From positions 13,159,001 to 13,223,000 of the forward strand of contig BTCW01000009.1 of NCBI GenBank assembly GCA_033239725.1: DNA of 64,000 nucleotides, in the 5' to 3' direction. The notes under the pieces were generated by a model. The model was given only the letters and a program-made list of their open reading frames with translations, was not told where the DNA came from and ran no database searches. Below, one piece after another: positions 1 to 11,007 of the stretch (its first letter is position 1; each line of letters starts with the position of its first letter). Made by a program: the position numbers and the translations under genes. Origin of the DNA: Echinochloa phyllopogon (Eukaryota; Streptophyta; Magnoliopsida; Poales; Poaceae).

Positions 1-1
1 C

Positions 2-1006
2 GACGTGGACACACGACCGCAAGGCTTTTACTGGCCTACCGCCGTACCCGACGCGAACGAAGTCGTGCGCACCTGCGAAGGGTGCCAATTTTACGCACGA
101 AAGACGCATCTCCCGGCGCACGCCCTACAGACCATCCACGTAACATGGCCTTTTGCGGTCTGGGGGTTGGATCTCGTGGGGCCTTTCCGCCCAGCGCCCG
201 GGGGCTTCACCCACTTGTTGGTGGCCATCGACAAGTTCTCGAAGTGGATCGAGGTCCGGGCCATCACCAACATTAGATCTGAGCAGGCCGTGTTGTTTTT
301 CATCGACATCATCCACCGATTCGGGGTACCCAACTCGATCATCACCGACAACGACACCCAGTTCACCGGCAAGAAATTCTTGGAGTTCTGCGACGACCAT
401 CACATTCGCGTAGATTGGTCGGCCGTTGCACATCCACAAACAAACGGCCAAGTAGAACGTGCCAACGGCATGATACTACAAGGCCTGAAGCCAAGAAACT
501 TCAACAAGCTAAACAAGTTCGGCCGGAAATGGGTAGCTGAGCTGCCATCGGTGATTTGGAGTCTCAGGACAACCCCAAGCAGGGCCACAGGCTTCAGCCC
601 GTTCTTCCTCGTCTACGGCGCCGAGGCCGTCCTCCCAACAGACTTGGAGTACGGGTCTCCGAGGCTCAAGGCCTACCAAAAAGAACAAAACCAGCGGAAC
701 CGCGAGAATTCGCTGGACCAGGTGGATGAGGCTCAAGACGTGGCGTTGCTTCACTCGGCACGCTAACAGCAATCACTCCGGCGATATCAAGCTCAGAATG
801 TGCGGCGTCGAGACCTTCACGAAGGGGACCTGGTGCTAAGGTTGCGCCAGGACAATCGAGAGCGCCACAAGCTCACTCCACCATGGGAAGGACCATTCAT
901 CATCGCCAAGGTCCTCAAGCCTGGCACTTACAAGCTGGCAAACGAGAAGGGCGAGATCTTCACCAATGCCTGGAACATCCAACAGCTACGTCGCTTCTAT
1001 CCTTAA
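2..1006 (+). pseudogene. Gypsy integrase, C-terminal part of pol, with in-frame stop
   Basis: The frame is open from the window edge. Cys residues of the zinc-binding HHCC motif (CEGCQF) are followed by the catalytic core: first Asp in GLDLVGPF, second Asp in ITDNDTQF, and Glu in the HPQTNGQVERAN segment. The conserved GAEAVLP segment and a C-terminal tail ending RRFYP follow. A TAA at 764-766 breaks the frame where most relatives have a sense codon, but the same frame resumes at once and runs to the TAA at 1004-1006. This is therefore a point nonsense rather than a frameshift. There is no chromodomain, as expected for Tat rather than chromoviruses. The N-terminal HH residues, RT and RNase H lie upstream of the window. 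Confidence 0.9.
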
Positions 1007-1661
1007 AATTCTCAGCATTCTTTGTAAATACTTCATGTTCTTAGCAAACAACGATGAAAAGTTTGTGAAAAACATGGAAACATTGTTACTAACAGCATGA
1101 ACAAGGGGGACTTGGTCCTATCCTCGACCTAGTCTCGATAGAGCCAAGCCCCCCTCGGGGGGCTGCAGGGGGGTTTACCCCCCCTAATCGTCCCAATTTT
1201 AAAATTGTGCTAAAACTCAGAACGCTTAGAAAGATGCGGGGCGCGAGCTAACTAAAGCCGGAGCCGGCTGAGCCGTGAGACCGCCTACGCCCTCGAAGGG
1301 ATACGGCATCTCCCTCTCCACTCCATGCCTTAATTACTCGCAGATTCAAAATGCCCGGCCAAAATCTCTCCAAGCCAAGAATAGCACAATAGAACAATCA
1401 AACAAGTTCAAAGTGCACAATCGAAATTCAAACTTAGTTTATGTACAGAGCCAGTCTCCTAAAAACTAAGATACATCTGGATCTCTAAGCCTGAACCTTT
1501 CAGGCTTCACCTTGCTACGGGGGCGCGGCGGCAGTGTCAAGACCCCCAGGGCGGCGGCCTCGGCGGCGACAGTCGAAGGAACCGACGTGAGGGCCCCAGG
1601 ACCATTGTCATCACGGCGCACCGAGGCGATGGCCTCCTCAAGGGACACCACGGCGTCGGCT
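1007..1661. other. Non-coding spacer of Gypsy element 1 downstream of pol
   Basis: There is no credible coding frame. An AT-rich stretch follows the pol stop (1010-1110), then a GC-rich inverted C/G-run segment around 1140-1190. This separates pol from the antisense gene and is typical of the long 3' spacers in Tat elements. Confidence 0.5.
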
Positions 1662-2240
1662 TCAGGTTACCTCGAAAAGTTCCAGCGCCTGCCTGGAATG
1701 GAGATCGGCGGCGGCAGCGATGGTCCGCTCCAGGTCCGTCCCGACCCGTTCTGCTCGAGCCCACAACTCGTTCTCCTCCGCCATGCACCGCCAGACTCGG
1801 GCAGAGACGCCGGGCTCCTCCGGCCATGCGCTCAGGCCGCGCCGACCCTGACGCAGCACCGCCTCGGCCGTATCCCACTCCGCCGCTCCCCCAGCCACTG
1901 GCGCCTGCGGCAGCCCCCGGGCCAAGGAAAACGCCGCCGGCACCTCGGCCGCAGCCACCCCCGCAGGGGGAGCACGTCCGCCATCGTCATCTTGGGCCAC
2001 GCCTTGTGCGCAACCCGAAGCCGGCAGGATGACCGTGCTACCGATCGGCGCGACCCGCGGCCGGGAATCTCGTACTCCCCGGCGCCGGCTCCTCCAGCAT
2101 CGCTGCGGGCGTCGCTGCTGGACGTGGAGTCCCACGCGAACGCGATCCCCCGGCGTGAGGGGAATCCAACACCCCGACCTTCAACGCCTTCTTAGGTGCG
2201 AGGTTGGGGTTGGCCTTGGCAGCACCCCGAGCGCTAAATC
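1662..2240 (-). pseudogene. Probable 3' exon(s) of the antisense PF04195-like gene, frame broken
   Basis: A TTTAG acceptor near 2235 lies downstream of the exon-2 donor. The joined frame reads through a Lys/Ala/Pro-rich stretch but stops near 2035. A different minus-strand frame (2135-1662) stays open and is helical and charged (MAEENELWARAERV, ADLHSRQALELFEV), as expected for the coiled-coil tail of such ORFs. I read this as one exon with a frameshift, but no alignment was possible. Confidence 0.4.
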
Positions 2241-2318
2241 AGAAAGGAAAAACGGAAATTACGAAGCAAAAAACCAAACGGGGATGGAAAATTGAGAATA
2301 GCTCAAAGCGAGACTTAC

Positions 2319-3896
2319 CGGACGCAGTCCTGCAAGGCCTGCAATTTCCGCTTCGAGCCGCACGATGAGGGAGCCCTCCTCGAACTCGAGGACCCCCTCA
2401 ACCCGCTCAGGGGCTGCGAATCCCTCGAGCCCTCGGCATCCGATCTGCTGCGGCGCAACACGCCCGCAACAGGGGTAGAAGTCACCTGCGCCCGTGGCGC
2501 CGCGGGTCGGGCAGGCGCGACCGCCGTCCGCGCCGCCACCGGCGCGACATCGCCAAGGCTCGCCGCGCCCGCCCCAGGCGGCGGCACGACCATCTCCTCC
2601 TCCTCACCGGCGGGCAGAGCCCCGCCGGCATCTATCTCCTCCTCCTCCTCCTCGCTGGGAGGGTCCGGGGAGTCCTCCGGGGACGCCGGCGGCGTCCCGC
2701 CGTCCCTCCTCCACCGGCGGAGCGCCGCCGAGTGCGCGTCCAGCCGGGCCTGCCTCCTCTGGCTGCTGGCCTTCCTCGCCGCCTTCGCGTCCCTCTCGCG
2801 GTCACGGCGGGCGTGGTTCGAAGCGCACACCTCCGGAGTCGGCGTGAGGGAGCGGTAGAGGTGGCAGTTCACCTCCTGAAACCACAATGAATCGAGAAAG
2901 GAAATCCTAAGTTATCAATCCGACAGCTCGGGAGGGAAAATGACGACTTACCGACAAAACGTGGCCCTCATCGGGGCGCAGCCGGAACGACCAGAGGTTA
3001 CTCGGCATAGTGTCAGGATGCACCGCCGTTCGCACCCTCGTGACGACGTACTCCTCAAGGGGTGGCTCCGGCAACATACGCGAAGCCGCCAATGCCGCCG
3101 GGTCGGCGTCCTCTGTCATCCGGAACAGAGGGAGCTGTCTCTCCATGAGGGGAACCACCCGGCGACGGTGGCAGTGCGCAAGCACGTGCGCCACGGTCAA
3201 AACCGACCCCTCCAGAGTACGAAGGGCGTCGATGGCGGGGCGAAGCCTCTTCCGCTGATCGTCGCCGGAAACACCGTAGCTCCAGGAGTCAGCCTTCTCC
3301 GTCAAGACATTGCCAGTGTACTCCGGCAACCCCAGGCCGTCGTTGCGCAGATAGAACCACCCCTTGGCCCAGCCACTATTGTTGGTGGTCATCCTGCAGG
3401 CCGGATACAGATGCTTCCGGGGCTCGAACGGCGCGAGCGTAAGACCGCCGGCACACGAAGAACGGCACACCCCCATCCCTGTGCCGGACGTGCTGAGCTC
3501 GGCGCGGAAAAGGTGGACCCACAGGTCCCAGTGCGCTTCGATCCCCAGCACGCCCTCACAAACGCCGACGAAGGCCGCCGCCTGAGAGATGGCGTTGGGG
3601 GCAAAATTGTGGAGCTCCACGCCGTAGTAGTAGCAGAGGCCCCGCATGAACTGACTGGCAGACGCGTTGAAGCCCCGCTCGTGGAAGCGGATGAAGCTCA
3701 CCACGTACCCCGCCGGCGGGTTCGGCACCCTAGCCGCCAGCGGCGGGACAATCCACGCCGGCCGCGCCGGATCGCCCCGGGGCGAGAGCTGCCCGCCGGT
3801 CACCAGGCCCTCCAGGAGGTGATCGGTGGCGGTGGACGGAGTCCACTCGGTGACGCCCTCGATGACCACCATGGCAGACGACGGAGCGGGAAGCAA
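2319..3896 (-). CDS. Antisense spliced gene inside Gypsy element 1, PF04195-like (putative gypsy type transposon domain)
   Basis: Exon 1 is 3896-2952; its likely ATG is just inside the 5' end (motif MVVIEGVTEWTPST). It ends at a clean GTAAGT donor (2951-2946). Exon 2 is 2875-2319, with a CAG acceptor at 2878-2876 and a GTAAGT donor after 2319. Phases agree. Exon 1 encodes the globular region (PPAGYVVSFIRFHERGF, FMRGLCYYYGVELHNFAPNA, GWFYLRNDGL), which I recognise as the PF04195-type domain carried antisense by grass Tat elements. Exon 2 encodes a basic helix-like segment, then an acidic EEEEEE run and Pro/Ala linkers. A third exon may begin near 2235 with a TTTAG acceptor, but its frame soon stops. 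A related minus-strand frame at 2135-1662 suggests a frameshift in this copy. Function unknown. Confidence 0.7.
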
Positions 3897-3994
3897 AGGC
3901 GACGAAGGCGGGCAGGACGAGCAGAGAGCAGCAAGCGGACTCGGAAGCGAGAGAAAGGCGGAGGCGCGAGCTGGTGCGGGGAATGGCGAAGGTA

Positions 3995-5350
3995 AGTAAT
4001 CCCCCCCCCCCCCCCGCTTTCCTTTTATAAGGGAAGGAGCGAGTTCATCCCCGCCACGGCACGCAAAACCATCGGCGACAGGCCCAGCGCGCGTGGCGCA
4101 TCAATGACAACCAGGGGCCCCCTCCCCTTTCCCCGGAGAACGGCACGCGTGAGCGGCGGCATTTACTGCGGCATAGTAAAATGAAACGACGCGGCAGCGG
4201 CGCCTGTCTGCCCGTCGCCTCGCCTCTCCCCGGCGCACGCCAACTCCGCCTAAAAAGGTGCGCCTACTACGCCCACCACGCCCACTCCGTGCCACGTCAG
4301 TTACGACCACGCCCGCCAGCGGTCGCGCGTAGGCCCGCAAACCAAAACGTCAACAACCGAACGGAAGGGTTCCTTCCAAGGTACGACAACGACGCCCCCC
4401 CCCCCCCGAGGCGCGGGGGTGCTACTAATCAGGGGCTCGAAGCCCAGGCCTCGAAAGGGTTCGGCGGGCGCCCCAGATTAAGCGATGCGAAGGCTGCAGG
4501 TCACGCTCGACCAACCCACTCTCGAGCCCGCGGCTCGAGGGCGACCTGCACCTTTCGCAAGGCCCCACTGATCAGGAGTACGAAGCCTGGCCCGCGAAAG
4601 GGTTCGACAGGCGCTCCGGATCAACAGAGTCAGGGACGATTCGGGCGTGTTCAACGGACTTTACCCCGAACGCAAAGTTTGGGGACGCCCCTGTTGTGTT
4701 CAAGGCCAGACATGGGCAGCTAGACGAGGGATCCCATCAAGGGAGAGCTTCCGCGCCCTCGGCCTCCATCGAAGGGGGCCAAGCCCTACCTAGCAAACCT
4801 TTGCAAGCGCTCTTATGGACGAGTCTCCGGACCACGAGCCGACCCCTAGCGAACGGGGCACGGGCGTCCACTTGAACTACCCGCTAGCAGCTCACCGAGG
4901 CATCCGTGTACGTGGCCCAATTCGAGGGTTACACGAATGACCTCACCCCTCTCCCCCGCGAAGGGGAAGCGAGGGTCGCAACTCAAAGACAAGAAGCCCG
5001 CCTGACCGCCTCCGCTCGGGCCAGGGGCTTGGGGGCTCCTTGCAGCATATCCTCCTCCTCCTATACGCGAAACACGTCGAAGCCGTGCAGGACCCGCCCC
5101 TCGAGTTCCGCATAAATCGGTATCATCCCCGCAATCCACCACGTCAAATGGGGAGCGACTAACACAACCCTCGGGAGTCAAAGCCCTTGCACGAGTGAAC
5201 TCACTCCTCCAAAGGCTCGGGGGCTACACCCGCGGGTGCGCTCGCGCGCCCCCACGGAAGAACATGCGTAATCAAGGAGTAACCCCCGCAGAATGCCCGG
5301 GAACGATCCCGCAAACCATCAGCCTCTGCCCGACTGACCCTTAGTCCGGC
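3995..5350. other. GC-rich 3' spacer of Gypsy element 1 with degenerate internal repeats
   Basis: It begins near a C14 run (about 4000-4015). A unit built around CGAAAGGGTTCGGCGGGCGC at about 4432-4486 recurs in diverged form at about 4570-4622, bracketing a pair of mutually complementary segments (about 4490-4512 and 4538-4562). No protein-coding frame looks real. Minus-strand transcription of the antisense gene probably starts in this spacer. Confidence 0.5.
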
Positions 5351-5367
5351 AGAGGCTCGGGGGCTAC
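5351..5367 (+). other. Polypurine tract of Gypsy element 1
   Basis: AGAGGCTCGGGGGCTAC sits directly before the LTR start TGTCGGGG. This is the expected place and composition for the plus-strand primer of a Tat element. Confidence 0.75.
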
Positions 5368-5603
5368 TGTCGGGGACAGACCCAGGGGGTCCCCTAACCA
5401 TCGGGGTAACCACCCTCAAAAAACGTTAACCACGGAGGGCCGAATCACCAGCAGCTCGAAAGGGCCACCAAGGCAGCGCGGCCCGTCACAGCTTATCACG
5501 GCCCAAAACAGCCGTCCGAGCTCGCCTGTCGAGGGGACCCAAGTGGCGACCCCCGTCTCCGCCTCGCTCGAGGGACTCGGACCCCCCGGGTCAGGCGCAA
5601 CGC

Positions 5604-5758
5604 CAACTCCGCCTCGCTCGAGGGCCGCGCACCCCCTCAAGCAGGCGAGCCAACTCCGCCTCGCTCGAGGGCCGTGCACCCCCTCAAGCAGGCGAGCCAA
5701 CTCCGCCTCGCTCGAGGGCCGCGCACCCCCTCAAGCAGGCGAGTCAACTCCGCCTCGC
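5604..5758 (+). repeat. 47-bp tandem array within the LTR
   Basis: The phrase CAACTCCGCCTCGC recurs at 5604, 5651, 5698 and 5745, an exact 47-bp period. Units also share CGAGGGCC and CACCCCCTCAAGCAGGCGAG. The fourth unit is cut after 14 bases by the nested Copia fragment. Confidence 0.9.
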
Positions 5759-5851
5759 CTGATACCAATTGAAAGGACCTTGATGTCACCTAGAGGGGGG
5801 TGAATAGGTGAATCTGCAAATTACAAACTTTTTTTCACACAATCAGTACAT

Positions 5852-5941
5852 AAACCGGTCAGACCGGTTTATAAAACCGGTCAGACCGCTTTGCCAGAGG
5901 AAAGCGGTCAGACCGCTTTGCCAAAGCGGTCAGACCGGTTT
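5852..5941. repeat. ACCGGT-palindrome cluster A (4 units) in the Copia LTR
   Basis: Units start at 5852, 5874, 5901 and 5923. The consensus is AAACCGGTCAGACCGGTTT: 8-bp inverted arms around CAG. The third unit has both arms changed in a matched way (AAAGCGGT and ACCGCTTT), which keeps the pairing. The second and fourth are mixed. Confidence 0.95.
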
Positions 5942-6696
5942 TCAATAGAGAAAACCGACTATGTGAAATAACCCCCTCTACGAGTTCTAGCACAAACCAA
6001 ACTTGATGATGGGCTCCTATAGATGATAACAAGCAGGTCCACTTAGTCCCTGCACATAAGTAGAGCACACCCAAGTAGAACAATGCGGAAGCGAATATAA
6101 ATGCTAGAATTGAACTTTGTGAAGGTAAACAAGAGACAATGATTTGTTTTCCCGAAGTTCGGAGTTCACCGCTGCCACTAAGGCTGTCACAAAGACACGA
6201 TGAATCCTAGTCTCCGTTGAGGGCCTACGAAAGGCGGGCTTATCCACTCCAAGCCACTTTCCTCGGTTCCACTAGCTTTTGACCCTTTTCCACGAAGGAG
6301 GCAAGGCCAGCCTTTACAACCAATCCGTGGCTTACCACACATGAGGTAGCTCACCGGCGACGCCTAACCGTCTAGGAGGATTCACCTCCAAGAGTAACAA
6401 ATGCTTCAATTGTTGCTAGACTTCACCGGAAGTGCTCAAGACTATGGATATGCTCTCACTGTTACAATTTTCTCTCACTTGCTATCTATAGCTCACAACA
6501 CATACATCCCTCAACCCAAATCCAAAGATATGATCAAAATCAATCAACTCTCACAAAGAGAGGTTTGGGGAGAGCTTGCTGGTGCTTGGGAAGGCTAGAG
6601 ACGAGCCACAAAGGCAAATGAACCAGCCCACTCAAAGGAGAGGGGTATGGGGTATAAATACCCCACACAACCAAAACTAGCCGTTATAGCCGTTGG

Positions 6697-6857
6697 AAAC
6701 CGGTCAGACCGGTTTACGAACTATACTAGCCGTTACACCTGTCAGAGCCCAAACCGGTGAGACCGGTTTCCCAAACCGGTCAGACCGGTTTGGGTCGACT
6801 CAGCACACAAATCCCAAAAGCGGTCAGACCGCTTACCAAAACCGGTCAGACTGGTTT
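6697..6857. repeat. ACCGGT-palindrome cluster B (5 units) in the Copia LTR
   Basis: Units start at 6697, 6751, 6773, 6817 and 6839. Single-base variants occur (GAG centre at 6751, ACTGG arm at 6839). The unit at 6817 is again arm-compensated on both sides (AAGCGGT and ACCGCTT). Confidence 0.95.
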
Positions 6858-8633
6858 TGGTCTTCTCAGCACACTAAGTCCCTAAAGGACTTCTCTCCAA
6901 AGGTTATCTCTCATGGGTTGATCTATTGAGCACTTTTTGGTGTATGCCAAGACAACTAATGTTGCATCCCTCTTGATAGTATGGCATTCCTAAACTCAAG
7001 ATTAAAACAATAAATAGAATCTACCACTTGAGCTTGTAAATCTTCATTGATGCCATACTTGATCATTCTCAACTTTGAGGGCTTCAACTTCATGTCTTGC
7101 TTGAGCAAATCCAATCTTGAGCCAATGGCTTAGAATTTCCATTGTATGAAACAATTCATAAGCCATTCCACTATATGATCAATAAAGATTAGATGCTTCG
7201 CATTGCTTCACTTGATATGACTTGATTGACATATAGAAACCAAACGATAATGCTAGACCTTTCCACCAACAAAGTTCCTCGGCTACAAGACCAACTTGCC
7301 CTTCACTTTGATAGGAATGTCACTCACACCTAGTTTGATCCCTTCCGTCCTCTCTTGCCAAATTAAGCTTCGCTTTGCATTGCATCATCAATGAAATCCA
7401 CAATGAAATCCATGTCTTCAATTTGTTTGAAATATCTTCAATATTGTTTTGTATGTTGTCTTGTATGTTTTCTTTGGTAGATAACTTGTCCATAAGCATC
7501 AATGCACTTGAGACCATATACTAACCATAGAATCATGTCTCATTTTGAATATAACAATTGCCATGGATCAAGCCCAAAGAAATCCTAATTTCTTCAAATG
7601 ATTTATCCCAAAACCTTTGACAAGTATCTTATTAAGTGAGACCAACTAATATGCTTAAGTCCTTGTCTCATTTGTCATTTCCAAACACTTGTCATTTTCT
7701 AGTTTGATTGCATGGGATGATTACCACTTGTTTGCTTTCTTGTCTTTTATACCAACAATGAGCTTTTATTCTTCAACAATCATATTCCTTGAATATCCAT
7801 AAGAATAGACACCTGCTCATATGCTCAAGCAAACAAGTTAAATAACTAATCATGTTGTCATCCAAAATCACCAAAACATATAAGTGCCTAGATGCACTTT
7901 CAGCCACCCCTCTACTCGACGCGGCGCGCCCCGGCGCCCCGCTTGACAACGGCATTTAATGTCCGCCCCATCGGGCGGGCGCCGAAGTCAAAAGGCGATC
8001 TCTCCGCACGCCGCGCCGCTGACACCGCAGAGCTCGCTGTTCTACCTGCTCCAGTCACTATGTGTCCTCGCCGCTACTGTGCGGATGCATGCGGCGCTGC
8101 GCAAGGCCCAGTGCAGACTTGCAGGCGTCATTCCGCACCACTGTGCCGCCAACTCCCGTCCTTCTCCCCCCCCCCGGTGCAGCCCTCGAATGTGCGTGAA
8201 GAACCCTCGAACGAATATATGAGCAGCGACCGAGCACGGACTCCGGTCAGGCGCGGCCCGGTGATAACGAACGCCGGGTCAAATCCACCAACTCTCGGCC
8301 ATTCCCCGGAAGACCGGGCACGCCGCGCACTGTGGTCAACAGCAACCGCCATGCCGACCCCTGTGCCGCCAACTCCTGTCCTTCCCCACCTGCCACGCCC
8401 TCGAACCAACCAGCAACGGACGGCTGGGCGCGGATTACGGCGGCACCGCCCCTCGAAACCACTCCAGGGCAAGCACAGGGACGGCCGTGACACCCGCAGA
8501 AGCCGGAGCTCGCCATAAATCCCCTACCAGGGTCAAGGACGATCGCACGCCCGGCGCCATGCTCTCCAGTGCGCGCCCCTGTAGCACACACTGTACTTGT
8601 ACTTGTAGGACCCTCCCCCCTCTCTCCTTGGCC

Positions 8634-8640
8634 TATAAAA
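8634..8640 (+). promoter_or_regulatory. TATA box of the Gypsy element 1 LTR
   Basis: TATAAAA sits in the right arm of the LTR, followed by a GA-rich leader. This is the usual U3/R arrangement. Confidence 0.6.
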
Positions 8641-9116
8641 GGAGGAAGGGAGCGAGAGAGAAAGGGACGGACAGGCACACGATCACCGCCTCCCACGATA
8701 TTGGCACTCTCCTCAACCACTTTCACACCCATTTTCAGGGACTTGGAGACTTCCTCTCCTCTCCCGTCGTGCTTGTAGCCCCCCCCTCCCCCACTGCAGG
8801 CACCTCGGTGCAAGATAGTATAGTGCCGCGAGCACAGCCTGCTGGACGTACGGCCCCGCGGCCGGAACCAGGATAAACTCTTGTGCCATCGTGCTAGCTC
8901 TTGCATCAACCGTCAGGGGACGGGACACAGCGCATTCTGTGTGGCGCTGAGGTTGGGCGGCCAATCTCAGCACCGACAATAATATCATGCAGTCTTAAAA
9001 CACACTCAGATAACACAGTGACAGCATTGCTTAAATATTTTTCATACAGAAGAGAAACCAAGCATGAACAGAACAAGATACAAAATGCTTCCCTAGTGCA
9101 AAGGCAAACCAACACG

Positions 9117-10400
9117 GGATTTGGTCAGCAAACGAGAAAAACTGGTTCAATGGTGGCAGGCCTAGTGTTATTTTGGAGGAATAGCATCTCCAAGAGTTCA
9201 AAAACTTTTAATCTCACATTAATGTGTATATATGCAAATGGTGGTGCTGGTTGCAGTGGAGATTTATTGGCTTGCATGACCTGCATAACCAGACAATTTA
9301 GGTCCATGCGTTTTGGTCTAGAATCCAAAATGGTTCAACAGTATTCACAGCATCAATTTTGATGTTACTTTTTATAGTCCTAGGCAACAAAACAGATCAT
9401 CAAGAAAGAAAAATTTAAAAATCAACTGTATCCACTAATGAACCGTTGAACAATCATATACAGCACTTGATGGCACATCCATAAGAATAGAACAATAAAA
9501 CCATATGACCAAATTGATTAAATATGTAAATACTGCACAATTATATGTTATCAGTGAGCACGAATACTTCTGTTCCTTAGCAAAGATATAGTTGATGGAA
9601 ATTCACTTGTTTCTGAAATCTAAGCAAACTAATGTACATGAAACATTTTGCCCAAACTAACTGTATGTCTGTATGTTGTTGTTTAGCTTTAGCATAAATA
9701 ATTTGCAATATAAACAGGCCAAGCATAAAAGTTTTAAGCTAAGCATACCACTTCCAAAAAGTGGAAGGGAATGGTGTAGCCATAGACCAACAGCAGGTTT
9801 ATGGAAGTGGTAGCTCAGTCTTCATACAGGCAATTTCTATTCCCATATATCAGCACTTATTAGATCGATGTTAAAGGCTTTCCCAGTGTTTGGGGCTTTG
9901 GTAAGCAAACGAGAAGAACTGGTATTGATATTAAGATGGGGGGCTGCCTTGTGTCATTTTCGAGGAATCACATTTCTGGGTTTAGAAACTCTCAAAATCT
10001 CACATCATTGTGCATGTAAATGGTGGTACTGGAGACGGAGATTTAATGGCTTACACAACCAGAAAATCCAAAATGTTCCAACAGTATTCACAGCATTAAA
10101 TTCAGTATTACTTTTTATATCCCTAGGTGGCAAAACAGGGTTTTCTTGAAAGGAACCTTTTAGAAACTAATTGTATAAACAACACAGACATTTATGTACT
10201 CTGATGGCACATCTATAATATTGATAAAAATCACATGACTGAGTTGATAGAATATGAAAAATACTGCACAGCTATCCATGTTATCTTTGAGCATGAATAC
10301 TGCTATGTTTGCTAGTTAAGATAGATATGGAAACTCAATTCCTTCCAAATCTAAGCCACACCAATCTACATGAATCATGTTGCAAAAAATTACAGTATGT
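9117..10400. repeat. Diverged direct duplication (about 0.5 kb, spacing about 780 bp)
   Basis: 9117-9670 and about 9895-10400 share a long series of blocks in the same order: CAGCAAACGAGAA/GTAAGCAAACGAGAA, the CAAATGGTGGT/TAAATGGTGGT block, CAACAGTATTCACAGCAT, TACTTTTTATA, and the ACATGAA blocks near the end. Identity looks like 65-75% by eye. There is no coding frame. It lies downstream of the 91-aa minus-strand gene and may be part of its long 3' transcript or an old repeat. Confidence 0.7.
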
Positions 10401-11007
10401 AAAAGAAGAGGTAAAAGAAAGAACAGCGCAGATAATCTGCACTATAAGCAAGGTAAGTATCATAGTTGAAGCTAGAAATATCACCTCTGAGAATTTGAAA
10501 ATAACAGTGTTAAACCATAGACCCACCACCATTCGGTAACTTCTTAGAGATTTAGACCGATAAGAGGCCGGAGGATGGAGTGACTTCAAGAGATCAGAAT
10601 AGAAGTTTGCTTTATTATGACACAAGCAAACATAATTCAACAAGAAAATTCGATACCCCTTCCTAATTAGACGACTCAATAACTGTGACTATGCATCTAA
10701 CTTCGTAATTTATGTGCAGTGGAATACAAATGGAACACAATGGCTTTCTGCTGATAAATTCCATCCATAAGGAACACAACATCGATATCTCAGAATTTAA
10801 AGCTCAGAAAGGAACATATATAGCATCAAAACTCACAATATCCACACTTAAGGCACTTCAATCAGGTACTGCAAACATAGCATCAAGTTACAATTGAACT
10901 GCATTTAGCACTACAAATAAACATCATGCATCAGCATTACAATAAGAAAGCTAAGTTCACAGCGCAGACACTTTTAACCAGACTGATCCACACGCTTTGA
11001 AGCTCCC

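Larger units (their letters stand above)
5759..7902 (-). mobile_element. Truncated Copia element: one LTR plus a PBS stub, nested in the Gypsy LTR
   Basis: On minus the LTR runs 7902 to 5770. It starts TGAAAGTGCATCTAGG, a start I recognise for grass Copia LTRs, and ends CAAGGTCCTTTCA. Directly after it (5769-5759) come ATTGGTATCAG, i.e. two linker bases and the first nine bases of an initiator-tRNA-Met PBS (TGGTATCAGAGC). The sequence then switches abruptly to the Gypsy 47-bp array. No 5-bp TSD is visible. This is therefore not an ordinary solo LTR but a 5' LTR whose interior and 3' LTR were lost by a deletion. Nine copies of the ACCGGT palindrome lie at 5852-5941 and 6697-6857. No coding capacity. 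Confidence 0.8.
1..8978 (+). mobile_element. Ty3/Gypsy Tat-lineage LTR retrotransposon, 3' part (5' end outside window)
   Basis: The window opens inside the integrase. It is followed by a long GC-rich spacer carrying an antisense gene, a polypurine tract and a 3' LTR starting TGTCGGGGACA and ending CCGACA. The order pol, antisense PF04195-type ORF, LTR matches what is known of grass Tat elements such as RIRE2 and Grande (family assignment by recall, not by search). The LTR is interrupted by a truncated Copia LTR. The element should be flanked on the right by its 5-bp TSD, probably ATAAT at 8979-8983; the left TSD lies outside the window. The integrase reading frame has one nonsense codon, so this copy is not autonomous. 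Confidence 0.9.
5368..8978 (+). repeat. 3' LTR of Gypsy element 1, split by a nested Copia LTR
   Basis: The LTR ends are the inverted pair TGTCGG (5368) and CCGACA (8978). Left arm 5368-5758, foreign insert 5759-7902, right arm 7903-8978, so the native LTR is about 1.47 kb. The right arm carries a TATA box and a GA-rich transcribed leader. The left arm carries a 47-bp tandem array. Confidence 0.8.

Noticed and set aside
1512..2295. Plus-strand open frames of about 230 and 90 codons
   Set aside because: They mirror the antisense gene in GC-rich DNA, with Arg/Pro-rich composition typical of shadow frames.
2940..3995. Plus-strand 351-codon frame
   Set aside because: It is the complement of the PF04195-like exon, which has splice sites and family motifs; the plus translation is low-complexity Arg/Gly/His.
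4181..4723. 180-codon plus frame in the Gypsy spacer
   Set aside because: No domain, biased Arg/Pro composition, lies in a repeat-rich spacer of the element.
5852..6857. CRISPR-like array from regularly recurring ACCGGT units
   Set aside because: Spacing is irregular, there are no unique spacers of constant length or cas genes, and the context is a plant retrotransposon LTR.
7892..8909. Large frames on both strands in the Gypsy LTR right arm
   Set aside because: Non-coding LTR with high GC; neither strand shows motif or codon-usage support.
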